Assembly: GCA_030562195.1 (NCBI GenBank)
Contig: CM060200.1
Coordinates: 24,219,023 to 24,283,022 of the forward strand
From: Nipponacmea schrenckii
Lineage: Eukaryota; Mollusca; Gastropoda; Lottiidae
Direction of reading: 5' to 3'
DNA length: 64,000 nucleotides
Part shown: one piece after another, positions 26,041 through 51,100 of the stretch
Layout: each line of letters opens with the position of its first letter
Position numbering within the stretch: position 1 is the stretch's first letter
Made by a program: the position numbers and the translations under genes
The notes under the pieces: generated by a model
Told to the model about the DNA's origin: nothing
Database searches by the model: none
The model's input: the letters and a program-made list of their open reading frames with translations, nothing else

Positions 26041-26510
26041 CTTTCTTCATGTTTTTGGCGAACCACAAGATCTTGCGGCTTTTAATGTAATCAAATTGAG
26101 CAAGAGCTTTAAACGGCTGCCGTTTGCCTTCAGGAATAACCCCTTGGAGACGTTTTCTATGCTTCTTTTTGTGGCTATTGATTTCTTGTTCCTAAGAGGC
26201 TGACAATATTAGAATTGCGTGTTCGACAATCATTTTGTCTTCAAGACAGTGAAATGTATCGCAGAAACCACAAACCGCCTTTGACGCGCGTTTAATATGC
26301 TTGCACGAGATGTCAGTATCTAATCAAGACCAAGTAATCTTTCGTCATCCAATCAAAGAAGTAAACACGCCGGATCGCGCCCCCACGCGACAGTCTTGGT
26401 CATAATCAAAACGATTCCAACGATTGCTGAAGGCTTTTCAGCTTTAAATCAGAGCAGAAAGAACGACTACTGATTAGCCTTAAGCTAGACAAAGTAAAGG
26501 AGGGAATTAG
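26041..26510. promoter_or_regulatory. Candidate enhancer: GC-richer, motif-dense block
   Basis: The core (about 26281-26400) is roughly 45-50 percent GC by my count, in a background nearer one third. Consensus-like sites include RUNX (AACCACA at 26061 and 26266, AACCGC at 26273), TCF/LEF (CCTTTGA at 26278, ATCAAAG at 26352), Fox (GTAAACA at 26361) and EGR-like CCCCCACGC at 26380. No ORF explains the composition. It lies about 5 kb upstream of the COUP-TF promoter. The enhancer role is inference. Confidence 0.4.
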
Positions 26511-29500
26511 AACTGATTCACGATAAGAGAGGTTAGAGGTGATAGGAGAAAATGAAATTCTTGCTTATTACGTGGGTCACTAGCTTCTCTCTGGTGCCTT
26601 AAGGGAGAAATTTCAACTCGTCAATATGTATTCTATGATTGTAAGATTCAATGTGATTGGGTTGAAGTAGTACTAAATATCTCTCCAGATAATCACGTCT
26701 CAGTCATTAGTTTATTTCAAACTGCAGCCTTGCTTCTAATTTGAAACATCTCTTGAGATGATCTAATGTAATTTACCTAATTCTCAACTTCAATATTTAT
26801 AGAAAAATCCATTTGAAAGGTTTCAGAGAAATTCAGAAATCTTGATAGTTTATTACGATTTAAGTCAATTTCCTCACATGTTGCCCATTTTAATGTACAA
26901 CAGAAAAATCTCCCGACCATATAATCAGGGTTTCAATGAGTATTCTTAGTTCAAAAAAAGTTTCGAACAATTGAATAAATTACCAAAGAATTGCATGAAG
27001 TCATTATGACCTCCGCCTATTCCTGATGACTTTGTCGCGGTTATTTGCTACTGGTGTTCCGGTGACAAGAAATACATTGTCTATATGCCGGTTTTATGAA
27101 AGCACTCAAAACAATATTTGTTACAGTGATATGTTTGTAAATAGGCCCTATTCATTTCATTTGAGGGTAATACTATATATTCATTCCTTTTTAAGCAATA
27201 GTGTAACAGCTCGGAGATTTCAATTGTGCATATGTGCATTCTATTCGTGTTCATACGATAAATCGCAATGGACATTAATTATAATTCTGATTTGCAATAT
27301 CAATTTGTGGAATATTTCATAATCATTGCGTCATTATACATCCAATATTCCGCTTCCTGTGCTATATTATCCTATCAGTATTGACAATTAATTTCTGTAG
27401 AACATTGTTTTGAAATGAAAATACTGAAATAAATTTATATTCAGTCTTGTGCCAAAGATTTAAACGAACATGACAGCATATAAGAGGATGATTATGATGA
27501 TTATTCCCACTTCCGGTATTTTCCCGAGTTAGATACTTTCCAAACATCCGGTATTTATCGAAAGTCTTGCTGTTTAGATCCGCTGTTGCGGTCTACCATA
27601 TTATATGAACGTTTGGAATCATTATTTTCTTTTCCCGGTTTAAAATGTAGGCCTACTGTTAACGATTTGGATTCTCAAATGATTCCTTTCTCACTTAACT
27701 CTTCCGTTTTGTGTCAGTTACTGCCAACTGCACAAGACAGTAAAGAACTGATTTTAATTCATATGTTGGCTGAAGATGGTTTTAGTTTTAAATTTTACGA
27801 CTTTTCTAGTCCATATAATAATTTTTGACGTGCGTCCAATTTTGTTTTTTTATCTTGTAAAAAATGTGTGTGTTTCCGAATAGTTTCGTCGTGTGTGCAA
27901 GAACGTTTCTTATTCTCAATAATTTCCGTCTTCGTTGATCTGCTTGTAGATAACTAATGTAAGGTCCATTAAACTCAGTATATAGTTGTTGCTAAAATTT
28001 AAATACTATACAACTACATCCCAAAGTGTTAATCTCTTTGAAATTCACTCAAATACTTTTAACTCTACAAGTCTAGTTAAGCGCTTTGAATGGTGCTTTA
28101 CGTTGTGTTTAAGGCAAATCTTGCGGCACCACTTGACTGATTGATGTGTAGGGCACCGATTTCTTTTACCTATTGTAGAACCTTTGAAAACTGAGAAATC
28201 TGTTTACGGTGACCTGGGGTCAAGAAAAAGCCACTCGAGGATTTGCAGATTTCGTCAAGAAACTTTTAAACCTGCAGGGCGTGTTATTCTTTACTCCCGT
28301 CGCTTTGGTCAGTTTCATATTTCGCATAAGGGACTTGTATCGAGTAGTAAGCTGATTTTGTTAGATTAACCCACCGTTTGATCTTTTTAATATACTTGTA
28401 GTTTTAAATTTCCTGTTTAATGAACTACATAATTTATTTTCAATCGTTTGAATCAATTATACTTGGACTTTGATGATCAGTGTTAATTAGGAATTAAATT
28501 GTCATCTAACGGTAAAATTCCTATGTCTAGGCTCCAAACTTTCTGGAACATTATTATACTGCTAATGTTTCAACTTAAGGTAGGCTAAGTGAGATGATCA
28601 TTAGGATTGAACTTATCTTTAAGACCATTATAGACATGATTTCGATGTAAATTTCACCTTTCAAATGGTAACGAATCATTTCCAAATTTTTAAACAACGT
28701 GAGAAAACCAGTCCATGCAAATCTCACGCCATTACAATCACTTTCCACAGTTCCCATCTTCAAATTACAGATTCTTGCACAAATTTCGCGTCTACAAAAA
28801 GCTAAGTTGATGAAAAGTTGCGTGTAGTTTAACACCTTTGGTGCTAACACAGATGGTTGAGAAGGAATCTATTTTGACGAGATCTTGAAGAAAAGTGGGA
28901 AACACGACGCAGGCGAATGTATTATGTTTAATACTCTTTTTACTAATTATATTATTATTCCCTCCAGAGTGGTCAAAGTTGTCCAGTTCGTGAACCTAAT
29001 CGACATGCTAAGATTTCTAGTCATTTTTTTAACGTTGGGCCTTTGTGTTAATTGTAAGCTGAGAGATCAGTGCAGACTAAAATCTATTAGTTTAAAGGGA
29101 TATAGGTTAATCAGAATTACCCTTCTAAGCATATCAAATAAACACTTCGTGATGTCCTTTGGCCATATGATCCTAGTTTTTTAATTTTTATATCGACACT
29201 TTTTACACTGACCACATGTTGTCTTAATTCCACGACCAACCCACTTTATACATGGCTTAATAAACGTCAGTGAGATTAATTAATGATATGAAATAAAAGC
29301 AACGAAGGAACATTCTACCCCGGTCTTAGATCTGAAGCCATCAGCATGTAATTGAATACAGAATTAAGGGCCTAAGTTACAAAACAAGTTATGTATGAAA
29401 TATCCAGAGAAAATTATTACGTCGATGGCATTGATAAAACCTACGGAGGAACGACTTATTAAAATATACACAAAGAAAACCGTAGTGTTAATATTTATGT

Positions 29501-30150
29501 TAGGCCATAGTTGATATAGGTCAGATTCTATGATAAAAACCTGCTTTATATTGCGAATATTAGCTGCTTGAAAACAATATTGTCTGTGACCATAACGCAC
29601 AGAAAGACTGCCTTTCAATGTAATCTTGATAGTTATCTCAAGCGAAAGAGTCTAAAGCTCTGTGACATTTTTATTTGTATATTATTGCAAAATGAAAAGA
29701 TAAGGATATGTAAACATTTGAGTTTAGGGTTTATATATCGTGAATGTTAAATATATTTTAAAAAGAAATTGCAGTCGACTGCAATACATCCACAAACTGT
29801 TACCATGTTTCTTAGAAATCTAACCACTACCTAACTAGGCTACCTGTTTTAGTTTGTACAGAGATATAAGGCAACAGAACAGTGGTTTCGATTCATGTGC
29901 ACTTTCTATACAATATTATGTTTGTCATCGCACCGATGCAACTCCACCATATTAAAGAGCACGACTGTGAGCAGTGTCTAGCTTTGAATAAATGTTCATT
30001 ATATTTGAGTATGAATAGCCTGTATGAATGTAGATATAGATATACTGCATATCTTATACAATATATACACTGAGTCTATTATATATGCTAACCTATGCGT
30101 TATAAAGGGCGCGACATTCACAAACAGATGGTCTTAAAGAGCACTATCTG
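26511..30150. other. Intergenic stretch, no gene recognised
   Basis: Several open frames of 60-99 codons exist on both strands (for example 27586-27828 and 28885-29184), but they lack family resemblance, splice context or good start context. CCGGTATTT occurs twice near 27.51-27.56 kb. Nothing else stands out apart from the 28210 element. Confidence 0.55.
28210..28222. promoter_or_regulatory. Everted nuclear-receptor half-sites, TGACCT-G-GGGTCA
   Basis: Two half-sites face outward with a one-base spacer. COUP-TF homodimers tolerate direct, inverted and everted half-sites. The position is about 3 kb upstream of the predicted COUP-TF start site. Confidence 0.35.
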
Positions 30151-30183
30151 GGTCAAAAACTTGACTAACAAAAAACTTATCAA

Positions 30184-30209
30184 TGACCTTTTCTACAAAG
30201 AAAAGGTCA
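30184..30209. promoter_or_regulatory. 11-bp perfect inverted repeat carrying AGGTCA half-sites
   Basis: TGACCTTTTCT at 30184-30194 and AGAAAAGGTCA at 30199-30209 are exact reverse complements around ACAA. The ends are everted AGGTCA half-sites 14 bases apart. It lies about 1.1 kb upstream of the predicted COUP-TF start site. Confidence 0.55.
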
Positions 30210-30489
30210 CAAAACTTGAAAAGTCTTTTATAGAGCTGTCTGAAGAAAACTGGAAAAGTAGACATGCTTGTATTTACTCGAAGAGGCGGGCGACATTTAT
30301 ATTAACCGTTATTTAATTGTTTATGACATAATCTATGGCGGGAAGAAAGTTGTGTCCTCATTTAACTAGATACGAGATATATGTGAGACTTGAGATTATT
30401 AGCGGTGTTATATGATCACCCCTAACACATAACCTGCTGTACCACTTGCGCAACGAAATTCGTAACCCGGCACATCTAGTGAATGTAAA

Positions 30490-30582
30490 AGGTCAACTTC
30501 TATACCATCTACAGATTACATAAGATTACAGTTCATTTCGTTACATATCTTTGCTTTAAAATATGACCTTTACTTCAGGTCA
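30490..30582. promoter_or_regulatory. AGGTCA half-sites, including an everted pair with 7-base spacing
   Basis: AGGTCA occurs at 30490-30495, and TGACCT-TTACTTC-AGGTCA occupies 30564-30582. With the 30184-30209 element this gives five exact half-sites in 400 bases, well above the rest of the window. It is a candidate autoregulatory region of the adjacent receptor gene. Confidence 0.45.
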
Positions 30583-31022
30583 CCGAAAACAATAATTTGA
30601 ATTATGTTGGTATGAGTATTTGTCATTTCCAATTAATTGCATAAGTCAATATAAAAGTACAATTTATTATGCCTTGGTATATATAAGTGAACATTTGTGT
30701 CTTCTTCAAGGATTAAGATACAGAAGAACAGTAAATTATGTGAGATCTGTCACTCTATACTTGCGTAAATATTGCAACATATTAAGATCTTACTTGACTG
30801 AATACTCGACTTTTGCGATCTTGAGTATTTAACCCTAGAGCATAAACGTTATGCTTCATAAAGCTCACTCTGTAGCAGACGAACTTTCGGGTCTAAGAGC
30901 ATATCGCGCCAAATCGTATGAATCTGTAATTATTTTGATGAGCGTACAAATTTCACCTCCCACTTCTTACTTTGTAAAAATATTCACGTTTGCCCTTCCT
31001 CTATTGCAAGCCAAGCAAGGCG

Positions 31023-31281
31023 ATTGGTTCACTGACGCGCGCGACCTACAAGAGCAGACGATACAACAAGAGCGGAGTGATATGAGCTTTTCGCCTGACA
31101 GTCATGTCGGTTGTAATGAATGACGTGGAGGGCCAATCAGAACAGTCGTAACTGTTAGCGGTTATGCCCCGCGTGGCGAGGGGCTTTGACCAGACGACAG
31201 CAGTTGTCACTCACCGCTACACTTCTTCAACCTTAGTGACTCCCAGCGCCATATAAGGAGGTGTAACCATAGAAACTTAGC

Positions 31282-31290
<9 letters not shown>
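31023..31290 (+). promoter_or_regulatory. Predicted COUP-TF promoter (CCAAT boxes, TATA in a CArG box, Inr)
   Basis: The 31021-31260 stretch exceeds 50 percent GC, the sharpest composition peak in the window. It has an inverted CCAAT (ATTGG, 31023-31027), a CCAAT at 31133-31137 preceded by CRE-like TGACGTGG, and GGGGCTTTGACC (31180-31191), half of which is a receptor site. CCATATAAGG at 31249-31258 is a perfect CArG box (CC(A/T)6GG) and contains the TATA box. An initiator-like GCAGTTT places the start site near A31282, 30 bases downstream of TATAAG. The elements are seen; their use is inferred. Confidence 0.55.
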
Positions 31291-44948
<13,658 letters not shown>

Positions 44949-45954
44949 ATTCAATATTCAACATCGTCTCTGGTCTTTCCAGGAACTGGAACGCGTTTCC
45001 GGTCAGGTTGATATCAAGATGTTGACCCAAGTGAAGACCGATATAGTAGATCGGTTGAGATCATATTATAACCGTTTAGATGATTGTCCAGTTCCCTTTA
45101 TAATTGGCCAAGGTGTAGGCCCTCGTATTATATAGACTCTTATTACATTCGAAAAGACATTTATCTACAGACCTGTACAATTATATTATAAGAATAATTA
45201 TAAAAGGGCAGCTGTATGAAGTAATAGTGTACAAATATTATATATAAATATATATATCGCCCTTCTTAGCGTATTATAATATCTTAATTAATATAATGTT
45301 ATAAGCTAACAACCTGTACCGTAGAAACCAAGTTTCAGGTAATCGGCTGTTATTTGTAGCATTTGATGTGTCTAAGGTTACTGACGCAGTGGTTCTAAAC
45401 CTTCCATTAGTATGTAAACACAGTTTAAATAGTATATCATCCTGCTTCATCTCATTTGTATATTTAATTCCTTTTTAAACTTGGTACATATAGATGGATC
45501 CCTTCATACACATTTCATTCATTGATTGGTTTGCCGACATAATGAACTGGATTTCAAATTGTTAATCATAATTCAAAATTTTTTCTCATTATATCTGTCT
45601 GAAACATAATTTTAAAATGGCATAATTGAAAGTTTGAGAAACTTATTCAAATTTTAGATGATAAAAGTATAATAGAATGCATAATACATCAGGACTGGTC
45701 TTTGCAATAACTAAAAGTAGTTTCCCAGTCTCTTGACGATCTCATCCTCTTGAAATTACCACAAATGATACAATAAATGGCCATTTTTGATGTATCCGTG
45801 TCGATCAAGAACCTATGTCAAAGCTTTCTACAACAGAATCAGTAGTTCACGGTATATGGATAAAAGTCAAGATACGTTCACAGACTGCCTCTTTGTATGT
45901 TTTCGTAGTAAATCTTCTACTGCCGGATTCATACTTACTAAATAATCCAATAAA
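44949..45954 (+). terminator. Likely COUP-TF 3' UTR start with candidate poly(A) signals
   Basis: AATAAA hexamers at 45772-45777 and 45949-45954 are the first plausible ends. More occur near 47.17 and 47.63 kb, so the UTR may be longer. The first 190 bases (44949-45135) are GC-richer and contain an open frame with coding-like codons, described in the findings. Confidence 0.45.
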
Positions 45955-47900
45955 CCTACAAACCCATAGTGTTAATATTAAGTCTATAGTTTTGAAGTGG
46001 ACGTTTGTCTATCTATGAGTGTTTGTGAATATTGTCAGAATGTTTGTGTTGTTTGTTATTATGTCATATTTCATCGGTTCAAAACCATCTTTAATCATAT
46101 CCACTCCTCATCAACTAATTATATTCCATATACCTTATACTAATAGTTCCATGTTTCTTCATTTTCAATATCCTTAAATCACTAATATTTATAACTTTAC
46201 GACTCTGTTGGATTATTCAACATGTTCCATACCTACTCGCTTCTGAACAAATTTGTACCTTTTCCTGAAGAAGCTAGCAGAATAAGAATGAAGCTGTTCT
46301 AGAATTTTGTATTCCGAAACATAGAAGTGCTGACAATTTTAAATTAGGCAATTTGGTCCTTATTATGTATTAGAATTTATAAGTGCTTATCATCATCATT
46401 GCGGGACATATATATTTTCTTTTGTTATATGTTTTTATTAATTAGTGCTAGCTGTTTGATGTGTAGACTTCTTTATCATTTCACATGATCACATAAAAAT
46501 GGAACAATAATTTAAAATTCTCTAATGAATGTACGTTTTCTGATTTTTTTTTTGTTTTGAAAAAACCTAAATGCTTTACCTTACCAGCCAAAGATATTTT
46601 GGTCTTTATTTTTACGATTGTGACCAAAATTATTGTTTCTTTTGTAGAATGTTTACTCGGTTCTTTCTCTCCTTTTTTTTTTTGGTGACGTGAGGACATA
46701 ACTTTTTCGCAGTTTTTTGATGCATTTGTGATTGACTACCCAAAAATTAAAATTTTCAGAATAACTCTTAAAAATCTCTCAATAATCTAAAATATCATTT
46801 TTTAGTTAATTAAACCAGATTCACTCAATGAAAGAGGTTATCTATGTTGTTAACACTATATTTGTTTGTTTTCGTTTTATCAAAGTATTCAGCTTGTTTT
46901 GTCTTTATAAAAGAAAGTAGATATGTGTCCAAGACACTTTTTGTTTCAAAAACAATAATTTTTGTTTTTTGATTGGCTTTAATTTAATTAAATCCATAGA
47001 AGAATTTCTTCTATTTTAAGCTTTATTTTTTTTTTATAATTTATTTGATAAGTTTCCAATAATATTTATCCTCTGATGTTTGTCACTTAAATTCACCAAT
47101 TTATGGTTGTGATTCCATTGAAAATATCCCAAAACTGAAATTTAACTTGGTACATGTTGATATTGTACTGAAATAAAATCAAAGACTCAGTTATACAGAA
47201 GTACTCGGTGGAATTTTAGTGGTAAACATTACAGGTTAAAATTAGTGTTTTATGTTTTAAAATCGTTTTGGCGCCTCGTAAAGTAGAGTCTAAATAAGCA
47301 TTACCGTATACTAGTCTTCTAAAACTATCCGGTGAATCCATTGTAGCATTCCATAATTACTATATCTTTGAATCAAAATTAAAAGGCGTCATATCGTAGA
47401 AAATTATTTCAATCATTATTTCTGATCTATCAGCTTGAAGTTGTAGTTTCTAGTCAGCGAATTATACCGAAGAAAGAGACAACAGCTTCAGCATTGTTTT
47501 ATATTTAGTAGTTTCCATTTTTGTCATTATTAGTTCTTATCTGCTCAATCAGATGTCTATTCTTTAGAATATTATGTAAATTCATTATAACTATCCATAG
47601 AACTGATAATAATGTGACAAATTGTCAATAAAATTTTAAAATATTACGTTTCTATTGTTTTTAATTGAGATAATTATTATGTAAACCAATACAATTTTAC
47701 GTACAGATACATGTAGATATGATATGAGTCTATTGGAAATGTATGCCAAGTGAAGCACAAATGACATAACCTTAAAATTCACTAACTTCGTAAAACATAA
47801 AAAGCCAGTAGAAGAAAGCCTGGAACTAACGACCTCTCTGATATTGTTCATTAATTTCATTCTTTCTTGTCTTCAAAACCACAGTGAAAAGGAGAATAAT

Positions 47901-48110
47901 TTGTGTTATAATGGAGAATCGATCACATGGCTGGGGAGGAATGAAATATCGGCGCGGTTAGCGTGGAAACCGCAATCAAATGGATTCCTGGAGTTTCTAA
48001 ATTGTCTTTTGTAGCGCGCGAACAAAACTAATTTAGTGTGGTTTTGTCAAGTCAATGAGGTGGAAGGACGGCACAGATTGGATTTATCAGACTATTGCTT
48101 CATTACTTCC
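47901..48110. promoter_or_regulatory. Candidate non-coding regulatory block downstream of COUP-TF
   Basis: The stretch has GC-rich CpG clusters (atcggcgcggttagcgtgg, gtagcgcgcgaac) plus CAATCAAA and TTGTCAAGTCAATG, in AT-rich surroundings and with no ORF. It lies about 3 kb after the COUP-TF stop. This is inferred from composition. Confidence 0.3.
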
Positions 48111-51100
48111 TGTTCTGTCACTGGGTAGCAGATAATGTGGTGGAAATAAGATAATCCTGTATTAAGAAGTGCCAGATAATATAATATTATGCATTCTTTA
48201 AATTTATAAACACTTAGTTATGATAACGCATAGTTGCCAGTTCTTATATTGTTGAATCAATTAAATAAGTAATCTCTTGCCCATATTTCTTTATTTTAAT
48301 AAAAATTTCCTTTTAGGACATAGAAAGAGATCCGTATTCAGATTATATAAAACATGGTGAACAAATATCAATAAATTTAAACTACGGCTTATACGTGCGT
48401 AAAGATAATCCTGCTCAAAGTAATGCATGTTTGATGATCTCCATGTCCACAAATATTCTTGTACATCTCGTCCATCAAAATATTTTATATTTACCCACGA
48501 ACCTGGTTTATTTAAAGTGAAATCGCTTATCTTTATACATACATCTAGAGACGCATATTATCAGTTGTTAGAAAAAATTGACTAGCCTTTCTTTTTGATT
48601 CCTAAAATATATCTTATCATAACCTGTCTGTACATAATATCTTCTAAAATTCATTAGAATAAAAACTGGCTGTTTGATTTGTGAGTACCACCCATAAATC
48701 ACATATTCTGCAGATAATATCATAGCCATGCTAGATAATGATATAGTCTGTCGCTTTTTTACAAAGACATCAGAAACTGATATGCAGATTAATCTACCCA
48801 TAAAATATGAGATAGATTCTTCCATGTTATACCTTGAGATTGTTGCTGTCTTTGCAAATTCGGGTTTGATTCGTTAATATGACAGACTCGTTCTACTTCT
48901 GCTATTTAAAGACCAACTGTATAGCAAACGTTTATGAATTGTAACATTTTCTATTAACCAGTTAGACAGAAATCAATTTTAAAAGTGGGTGTCAACATTT
49001 TTAAAAAAGTTATTAAGGTTTGCTAACCTCTAAAATTACATTAATCAAATATAAATCGCATTATGATTATTTTACTTAGAACGTCAACTCGGAATATAAA
49101 TTACATGTCAAAGAATAAATCAGAAAGAAACCACACCTATAAAGTATGATCTCACAATTTATAAAGATATTCGGTCGGGATGACCTACTAATACCGGTGT
49201 ATGACCCTCAACTTTTATTGATAATCGAACAATAAACGTGCATATATGCTCAAATTTACATATTATTCATTTATAACGATTTCTCAAAGTCAAGAAAAGG
49301 TCTACGTGATATGGATAATGGTTTATATATGTGTTTCTTTTATACTTTTGTCACTTTATGTGGCATTATGCAATTAAAATTTCAGCTCTTTTGTTATTCA
49401 AAACATGTATAGGTTAAACGAATCTTTCAAATTCAAGTGTTTAGGTTGTCTATAAGTTCAGAATAGTTTTCAGGTTACTCAAATTCACCAGGGTCACTCC
49501 TCATATTTAGTATATTCAACTATTGGGCATGTTTTGAATTAAAAGAGGTTTCAATAGAAATCCAAACAAAATCCGTTAAATAATAATAAGAAAATATTGT
49601 TTGCCAAATGCTTTATAGTATTAAATACTGACCCTGAATACACAGATGTGTATTTAGGTCATGTTATGTCTGAATTAAAAAGTCGATTTTCATTCTACCC
49701 TTTTCTAGACACCTCTATCTATGGGGGTTACATTGTTATCTATTCACCGTAACACCGAGCTTAAGGCCAAATCTAAAGGTTTTTATCTTTATCTTTTGTC
49801 CAACGTCTAACATTTGTATATGACCTTTTGAATAAGATATGCCCTTCCCAGTAGTGTAATATGCACCTCTCATGCTATAATGCTATATATAGTTGTTGAA
49901 GCAAGTGGTATAAAGTTTGTAGTCATTGTGGTTTCTATTTCTTATCTCTGCCTCATATCGTCTGTGCACAGTAAAAGGTCGTAAGTCGACCGAGCTGATT
50001 ACACTTGCCAAAAACTTGAACATGTAATATTGCGATAAGTAGGCTAAATACTAGAGACAAAACAAAAACTTACAATTGACGAGAGGTAACATATATCTCG
50101 TTCTTGTGTTTTTAACATATGTTAAAGATGTCAGAGATATTTGAACATGAAAGGTGATAACATCAAATTATGAATGTTGCTTCAATGAGTAGTTAATAGC
50201 AGTTCCATAACCTTGCCGCAGAAATAGAGGCAGATGTACTGTGTACTTTTTTACCACATTGCTTGAAGTCAATAGAGTTCATATAACTAGAGTATGTATG
50301 ATTTTCAAAGCAAACCACTAATTGCGAGATTCAACTTAAGGTGGAAAGTGGGATGATCGGCCGAAACACTGTACATCAATGTGCAAAATATGCCTAATGT
50401 GAGATAGTTGATTAAAATTAAACTACAAATGGCTTCTTAGTTAGATGCTTGCGTAAAATGAGTTGCTCGTAACATAATGTGACAACTATCTAGCTTATTA
50501 TCCAAAGGGTAAAATACTTGCGAAAAAGTTCAGTGTTTGACAGAATGATATTGAACATAACATTTTAATAGTGTTAGTTATTGAAGCCGGGCATCAAATG
50601 ATTTTTGTATATGTTGGTGTCGTATTCCGGTTGCATTTGTTCATGGTTTCTATTCTATCACAAGGATTATCTACCAGCATCATTATCATTAAGTACAGGT
50701 TTTGTCAGAAAATATAATCAGAAACTGATATCTTTGATCTTGATATTAATCTTGTATTAGCCAAATCAGTATGAAAGCATTTTTCTCGACAAACTAAAAT
50801 CATCCGATATCTCTTTTGTGGTTTACAATATGCTGGGAGTTTAAGAAAACCATCTCCTGGAGAAAAAAGCTAGATACAATATGTAAAATGAATGTCCAGG
50901 CTATCAATGAATGACTTAGAAAATAGTTCCAGAATTTTACCATATTGCAGTTGATTTTATTTGTAAGATTTGGGGATATCATCAATTTTTTGTTTCTAAC
51001 ATGGCTCCAGATGACATCTAAAGGAAACCTGGTATATCTCAGAAACGGAAATCCGTGTCGTCAGATTTTCGTCTTTTGCTTTTATTTGTGTAATAAATAA

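Noticed and set aside
27586..27828. 80-codon open frame upstream of COUP-TF
   Set aside because: No resemblance to a known family, no splice or promoter context, and AT-rich codon use as in random sequence.
30095..30316. 73-codon frame overlapping the half-site cluster
   Set aside because: No family match. Its centre is the TGACCTTTTCT inverted repeat, which explains the Lys-rich reading.
48568..48825. 85-codon minus-strand frame
   Set aside because: Hydrophobic low-complexity composition as expected from AT-rich DNA; no family match.
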